A DNA stretch of 63,420 bases from an uncultured Lachnospiraceae bacterium (GTDB lineage: Bacteria > Bacillota > Clostridia > Lachnospirales > Lachnospiraceae): NCBI GenBank assembly GCA_949740725.1, contig CATJIO010000082.1:1-63420 (forward strand), written 5' to 3'. The notes below the pieces were generated by a model. It saw nothing but the letters and a program-made list of their open reading frames with translations. It made no database searches and was not told where the DNA came from. Within the stretch, counting starts at the first letter, position 1, and every line of letters begins with the position of its first letter. The position numbers and the translations under genes were made by a program. Shown here piece by piece: positions 60,572 through 63,420 of this stretch.

Positions 60572-60605
60572 AGCCGCCGCCATCCTTAACCGAACAGCGG
60601 CGGCT
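60572..60605. terminator. Terminator between the two convergent dehydrogenase genes
   Basis: AGCCGCCGC (60572-60580) pairs with GCGGCGGCT (60597-60605), and TGTTTT follows on the plus strand. Confidence 0.85.
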
Positions 60606-60626
60606 TGTTTTAACATTTATATACCC

Positions 60627-61646
60627 TTAATCCATTTTCACAACAATCTTCATGGAATTCCCCGGGTTCTTCTCAATATCACGGATAGCCTCCGGAGCTT
60701 CCTCCAGTCCGATCGTCTTGGTTAAAATCCTTCTTACATCTACACGCTTTGTGTAGATCAGTTCAATAGCCTCCTCAAATTCTTTGGCGCTAGTTCTGGC
60801 TCCACGGATATCGATCTCCTTACGGGTGATCATGTCTGTAGGAATAGAGGTCTCCTTTGGCGGCCAGCCGGTGAGGGTAATACGCCCTGCGTTGCTGACT
60901 AAATCCAGAGAAGAACGCACCGCCGCATTGGCGCCGCTACATTCCATTACCTGCTGTGCCATCTCTCCACCGGTAATCTTGCTCACCGCCTCCACCGGAT
61001 CCTCCTTACCAGAATTAATAACATATTCGATCCCCAACTCCTTGGCGAAATCCAATCGCTCCTGAACCAAATCCAGAAGAATTGCGTGAGCCCCATAAGC
61101 CTGGGCAATCATGCCAGCCAGCAGTCCGATGGGACCTGCCCCGATAATCGCGCAGTATTCCCCGGCCTTTAATCCGCCTCTGTGTATGCCATGGAGGGAA
61201 ATGGTAAGAGGCTCCGCCATGGCAGCGTCAACCCAGTCCATGTCCACCGGCTTTTTCACCAGCATATCCGCCGGGTGGCAAAAATACTCTGCCATACCGC
61301 CGTCCACATGCACCCCTAATACCTTTAAACTGGTGCAGCAGTTGGTACGGCCAATACTGCATGGATAGCAGGAGCCGCAGTAGAGATAAGGATCAACAAT
61401 CACCTGATCTCCCACCTTCAGTCCCTTAGGATTATCTGCAGGAATCTCCTCTATGATACCTGCTAGCTCGTGGCCAATCACTCTGGGGTAGGATACCAGC
61501 TTATTTGTCCCACGAAATGCGCCAATATCGCTTCCACAGATGCCGGCTGTCTTAATCCGGATCAGCGCCTCTCCCGGCTTCGGCACTGGCTTCTCCAGCT
61601 CCACTACCCCAACAACTCTTGGCTCCTCCAATTTTACTGCTTTCAT
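60627..61646 (-). CDS. Zinc-dependent alcohol dehydrogenase, second paralogue
   Basis: The protein of 339 residues has the same layout as its neighbour: TAGICGSDIGAFRG, IGHELAGII, structural cysteines in CGSCYPCSIGRTNCC and a Rossmann segment CAIIGAGPIGLLAGMIA. It is clearly a diverged paralogue rather than a recent duplicate, so it probably acts on a different polyol or aldonate of the same pathway. AAAGGAGGAGAAGGAG precedes the ATG. The upstream region is long (667 bases to the GntR gene), and its likely promoter is at 62136-62164 with an intrinsic terminator in between. Confidence 0.88.
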   Translation of the reverse strand: MKAVKLEEPRVVGVVELEKPVPKPGEALIRIKTAGICGSDIGAFRGTNKLVSYPRVIGHELAGIIEEIPADNPKGLKVGDQVIVDPYLYCGSCYPCSIGRTNCCTSLKVLGVHVDGGMAEYFCHPADMLVKKPVDMDWVDAAMAEPLTISLHGIHRGGLKAGEYCAIIGAGPIGLLAGMIAQAYGAHAILLDLVQERLDFAKELGIEYVINSGKEDPVEAVSKITGGEMAQQVMECSGANAAVRSSLDLVSNAGRITLTGWPPKETSIPTDMITRKEIDIRGARTSAKEFEEAIELIYTKRVDVRRILTKTIGLEEAPEAIRDIEKNPGNSMKIVVKMD

Positions 61647-61856
61647 TTCTCCTTCTCCTCCTTTACTATACTTACCATTATCATTTTCCCAACTCCTGGA
61701 TAATATTTCAATTCCATAAATAAATTGGAAGGCTCACCGCTCCTTATTGCCGAATAATTTCCCGATCTCCCTGTGATGTCTGACTTATGCTTTATAACAA
61801 TTCAGAGATTATGCTGCAATACTGAGCCTGGCACGAAATTTGTGATACCAAAGGCT

Positions 61857-62128
61857 AAAAGGCACAGTGCATACCAAGCCGGCATTGCACTGTGCCCTTA
61901 AGACCTGTATGACCAATATTGATCGGATAACCTTGTCCATCCGATGCCACAGACGTATGCTACCTGTCTATATTCTGTAGCAGACTCGAATACGACTTCT
62001 GTAATATATCTTTCACCGACAAATGTTGTTTTCCCTATAAACTGTCTGTATTACTTTGATTTATTTGTTGATTATTGATAATTATCCCTTCCCAGCAATG
62101 ATCCTATGCATATTTTGCACATATTGGA
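61857..62128 (-). ncRNA. Candidate small RNA or attenuated leader upstream of the second dehydrogenase
   Basis: On the minus strand a consensus promoter (62136-62164) would start a transcript near 62128. About 270 bases later comes an 11-bp hairpin, GGCACAGTGCA/TGCACTGTGCC, followed by TTTT (61857-61860). Inside lies a further hairpin ATCGGAT-N10-ATCCGAT, just before the terminator. The segment has no credible gene; a 33-codon open stretch has no start. Between the terminator and the dehydrogenase start (about 210 bases) no second good promoter is seen, so it may be a leader controlled by antitermination, or a free RNA. Confidence 0.5.
61861..61896 (-). terminator. Intrinsic terminator inside the 61647-62313 gap
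   Basis: GGCACAGTGCA (61861-61871) pairs perfectly with TGCACTGTGCC (61886-61896). On the minus strand TTTTAG follows. Confidence 0.8.
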
Positions 62129-62135
62129 TACTTAT

Positions 62136-62164
62136 ATTGTAGTGGCTATGCATTATTTTGTCAA
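62136..62164 (-). promoter_or_regulatory. Consensus promoter driving the 62-kb leader/sRNA
   Basis: On the minus strand, TTGACA (62164-62159), a 17-base spacer and TACAAT (62141-62136) form the promoter. Confidence 0.75.
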
Positions 62165-62212
62165 GTTTTCTCAATATAGTTTTTATAATTTTCAAAATCA
62201 AAGCAAAAAATC

Positions 62213-62246
62213 CAGGGCATTTTTTATATCTTTCTAATATGCCCTG
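62213..62246 (-). terminator. Terminator of the GntR (FCD) gene
   Basis: CAGGGCAT (62213-62220) pairs with ATGCCCTG (62239-62246). On the minus strand TTTTTT follows shortly after (62204-62209). It lies about 70 bases beyond the gntR stop. Confidence 0.8.
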
Positions 62247-62313
62247 AATTTATCCCATGGAAAGGCCAAAAAAATGCAACTGATATATCATAATTTCATG
62301 ATCATAAACGCTT

Positions 62314-63021
62314 CTAATCACAAAAGCACTCCGGAAATGCGGTATAGGTATTCCGAAAATCATCCAGCCAGCGTCCGAGATGATCCGTATAAAACAACTC
62401 CAAATCTACATTTCCCGGAATTCCCATCATCAGATAATAGTAGAGAACACGATGCTGCTCCAGAATCATCATTTGCTTTTCCGCATTGATCCGGGTATCC
62501 AGATATCGTATCCGGTCATAGTGGGAACACAGCCCGTGCACACTGTCCCATATCCGTGCTCTATGGCTAAATTCATAGAGCAGACGGTGCATCTCATCGT
62601 CCAGTTCAAAGAACATATCATTGATCTTCCCTGGCGATCCAGAAAGCGCCTCCTCCTGCCGATCGATATTCTCCTTAATCTTTTCCATCTGCTCTGGCGA
62701 AAGAGTCCCTGCCAGCTCCTTAATGATGGCTTCCTCCAGGACTCTCCGCATAAAATATCCTTCTTTTACATGACTTAAGCTAATTCGACTCACCTTGCTT
62801 CCCCGTTGGGGAAGGATATCCACAAGCCCCTCATTCCCCAGCAAAATCAGAGCCTCACGGATTGGCGTGCGGCTCATACCCAGCTGCTCCCCCAGCTCCG
62901 CCTCATTTAAAATCGCTCCTGGTTCCAAGCGCAGGATCATAATATTCCTCCGCAAAGCCCAGTAGGAATACGCCCGGCTGTTTTCATCGGGATGGCGTTG
63001 TCGCAAGACCTCAAGAGTCAT
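62314..63021 (-). CDS. GntR-family regulator, FCD (FadR/UxuR-type)
   Basis: The protein of 235 residues has a winged helix (residues about 15-80, LNEAELGEQLGMSRTPIREALILL) and an FCD domain. The metal-site pattern is D-x3-H (FELDDEMHRLLYEF) plus histidines in LEQHRVLYYYL and YTDHLGRW. UxuR/ExuR-type regulators of this family sense hexuronates such as fructuronate; linkage to uxuA-uxuB makes that role likely here (inference). ATG 63021 has AAGGAGGA about 8 bases upstream; a GTG two codons earlier is too close to that site. A palindrome over its promoter suggests autoregulation. Confidence 0.92.
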   Translation of the reverse strand: MTLEVLRQRHPDENSRAYSYWALRRNIMILRLEPGAILNEAELGEQLGMSRTPIREALILLGNEGLVDILPQRGSKVSRISLSHVKEGYFMRRVLEEAIIKELAGTLSPEQMEKIKENIDRQEEALSGSPGKINDMFFELDDEMHRLLYEFSHRARIWDSVHGLCSHYDRIRYLDTRINAEKQMMILEQHRVLYYYLMMGIPGNVDLELFYTDHLGRWLDDFRNTYTAFPECFCD

Positions 63022-63043
63022 TGGCACTGTCCTCCTTCATTTC

Positions 63044-63065
63044 GTTATACTCAATAGTGTATAAC
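63044..63065. promoter_or_regulatory. Palindrome GTTATAC-N8-GTATAAC in front of the GntR gene
   Basis: GTTATAC (63044-63050) and GTATAAC (63059-63065) are perfect inverted repeats with an 8-base spacer, centred 33 bases before the start. They overlap the expected -10 on the minus strand, with TTGGCA about 16 bases before TATACA. It is a likely operator. From 63066 to 63240 nothing else was recognised. Confidence 0.5.
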
Positions 63066-63240
63066 AGAAATACCAGATTTGCCAAGTGATGATTTTCCCA
63101 ATTTTACATTTTTCTAAAATTTTCCCCAGATCATGTTTCCAAAATCGCACGCCTGCCGGCAGTGTACATAAGCCCAGTGCCAGAGTCGTGTAAAAAGTAG
63201 CCCTGCAAAAGTGAAAAGCATGAGCATACATGTTGAAATT

Positions 63241-63420
63241 GTTATTTAGCTGAGTCTTTTGTTTGTCGTGAAGGCCTAGAGAATCGCAGGCTGACTTAAG
63301 GTGCAGGCGCAAATCGGCAGAGGGTAACGCCCATGGCAGGCAGGATCAAGGCGTCACCCCGCTCTCGCTCCGCCGAAAGCGCAGCGGTGCGTAAGGCCCT
63401 AAAAGACAGGGCCTACATCC
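63241..63420. repeat. Dispersed repeat A, right copy
   Basis: The 180 bases are the reverse complement of 14-193 with 8 substitutions. The window stops exactly at the outer end of the similarity. The inner 46 bases (63296-63341) recur at 21534-21579. The outer half is GC-rich and hairpin-prone. A 91-codon open frame that runs into it has no ribosome site and is not believed. Confidence 0.85.

Noticed and set aside
61857-61965. A small peptide gene inside the 62-kb leader
   Set aside because: The longest frame (about 33 codons) has no start codon with a ribosome site and reads through the terminator stem.
63037-63312. 91-codon open frame on the minus strand at the right end
   Set aside because: It runs through repeat A, has no ribosome site, and its composition looks non-coding.
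14-63420. A 63-kb mobile element bounded by terminal inverted repeats
   Set aside because: The interior holds gatCAB, tyrS, carAB, arginine and riboflavin genes and no transposase or integrase, and the repeat also occurs internally in part.
1-63420. tRNA, rRNA, CRISPR arrays, insertion sequences and prophage genes
   Set aside because: No tRNA T-loop/CCA patterns, regular spaced repeats, or transposase, integrase or phage proteins were seen on either strand.

Overview
The window looks like a chromosomal segment of a moderate-GC anaerobic Firmicute, most likely a Lachnospiraceae-type Clostridia. The evidence is its gene content: GatCAB amidotransferase, a tyrosine T-box, HPr of Bacillus type, choline-binding-like cell-wall proteins, a uxuA/uxuB hexuronate cluster, GNATs beside arginine genes, and the oxidoreductase/DUF1667 trio. 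Shine-Dalgarno sites are strong and AGGAGG-like, and many promoters match the sigma-A pattern with a 17-nt spacer. No tRNA, rRNA, transposase, integrase or CRISPR array was seen. The species assignment is inference.

Layout. Bases 1-2100 hold a dispersed repeat and ribBA-ribH. Bases 2.1-9.9 kb hold a degenerate GGDEF/EAL protein, a YkgJ-type Cys-cluster protein, a LacI regulator, HPr, a Cu/Zn-SOD-like protein, a PAP2 phosphatase, carbamate kinase and a glycosyltransferase. Bases 9.9-21.5 kb hold carAB, a SpoIID-like/peptidoglycan-binding protein, galK, a radical SAM protein, a DtxR-like regulator, YitT and DUF554 membrane proteins and a hypothetical. Bases 21.5-24.3 kb hold two repeat elements, two GntR regulators (one truncated) and an EamA transporter. 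Bases 24.6-27.8 kb hold a three-gene FAD oxidoreductase/DUF1667 operon, followed by a MATE exporter, a hypothetical, a secreted cell-wall-binding protein, a GNAT and a cytidylate-kinase-like protein.

Bases 32.7-42 kb carry most of arginine biosynthesis (argC-GNAT-argJ-argB-argD on minus, argG divergent, argH further on). With carAB at 9.9-14.2 kb, only ornithine carbamoyltransferase is missing. argH sits in an operon with GtrA and YfhO membrane proteins and an HD-domain protein. Bases 45.4-55.2 kb hold ApbE, gatC-gatA-gatB followed closely by an aspartate aminotransferase, the manganese exporter mntP, a second cell-wall-binding protein, tyrS under a Tyr T-box, and a secreted hypothetical. Bases 55.4-63 kb hold a DAHP synthase and a hexuronate cluster: uxuB, uxuA, two zinc dehydrogenases and a FadR-type GntR regulator.

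The most unusual material is non-coding. (1) A repeat of about 180 bp lies at both ends of the window in inverted orientation (172/180 identical), and a 46-bp core of it recurs at 21.5 kb. (2) A second repeat family occurs at 15.8 and 22.6 kb; its second copy lies just beyond the end of a truncated gntR. (3) About 270 nt on the minus strand near 62 kb has its own consensus promoter and an intrinsic terminator, so it may be a small RNA or an attenuated leader. (4) Several perfect or near-perfect palindromes overlap or follow promoters of GntR-linked genes and suggest local regulons.
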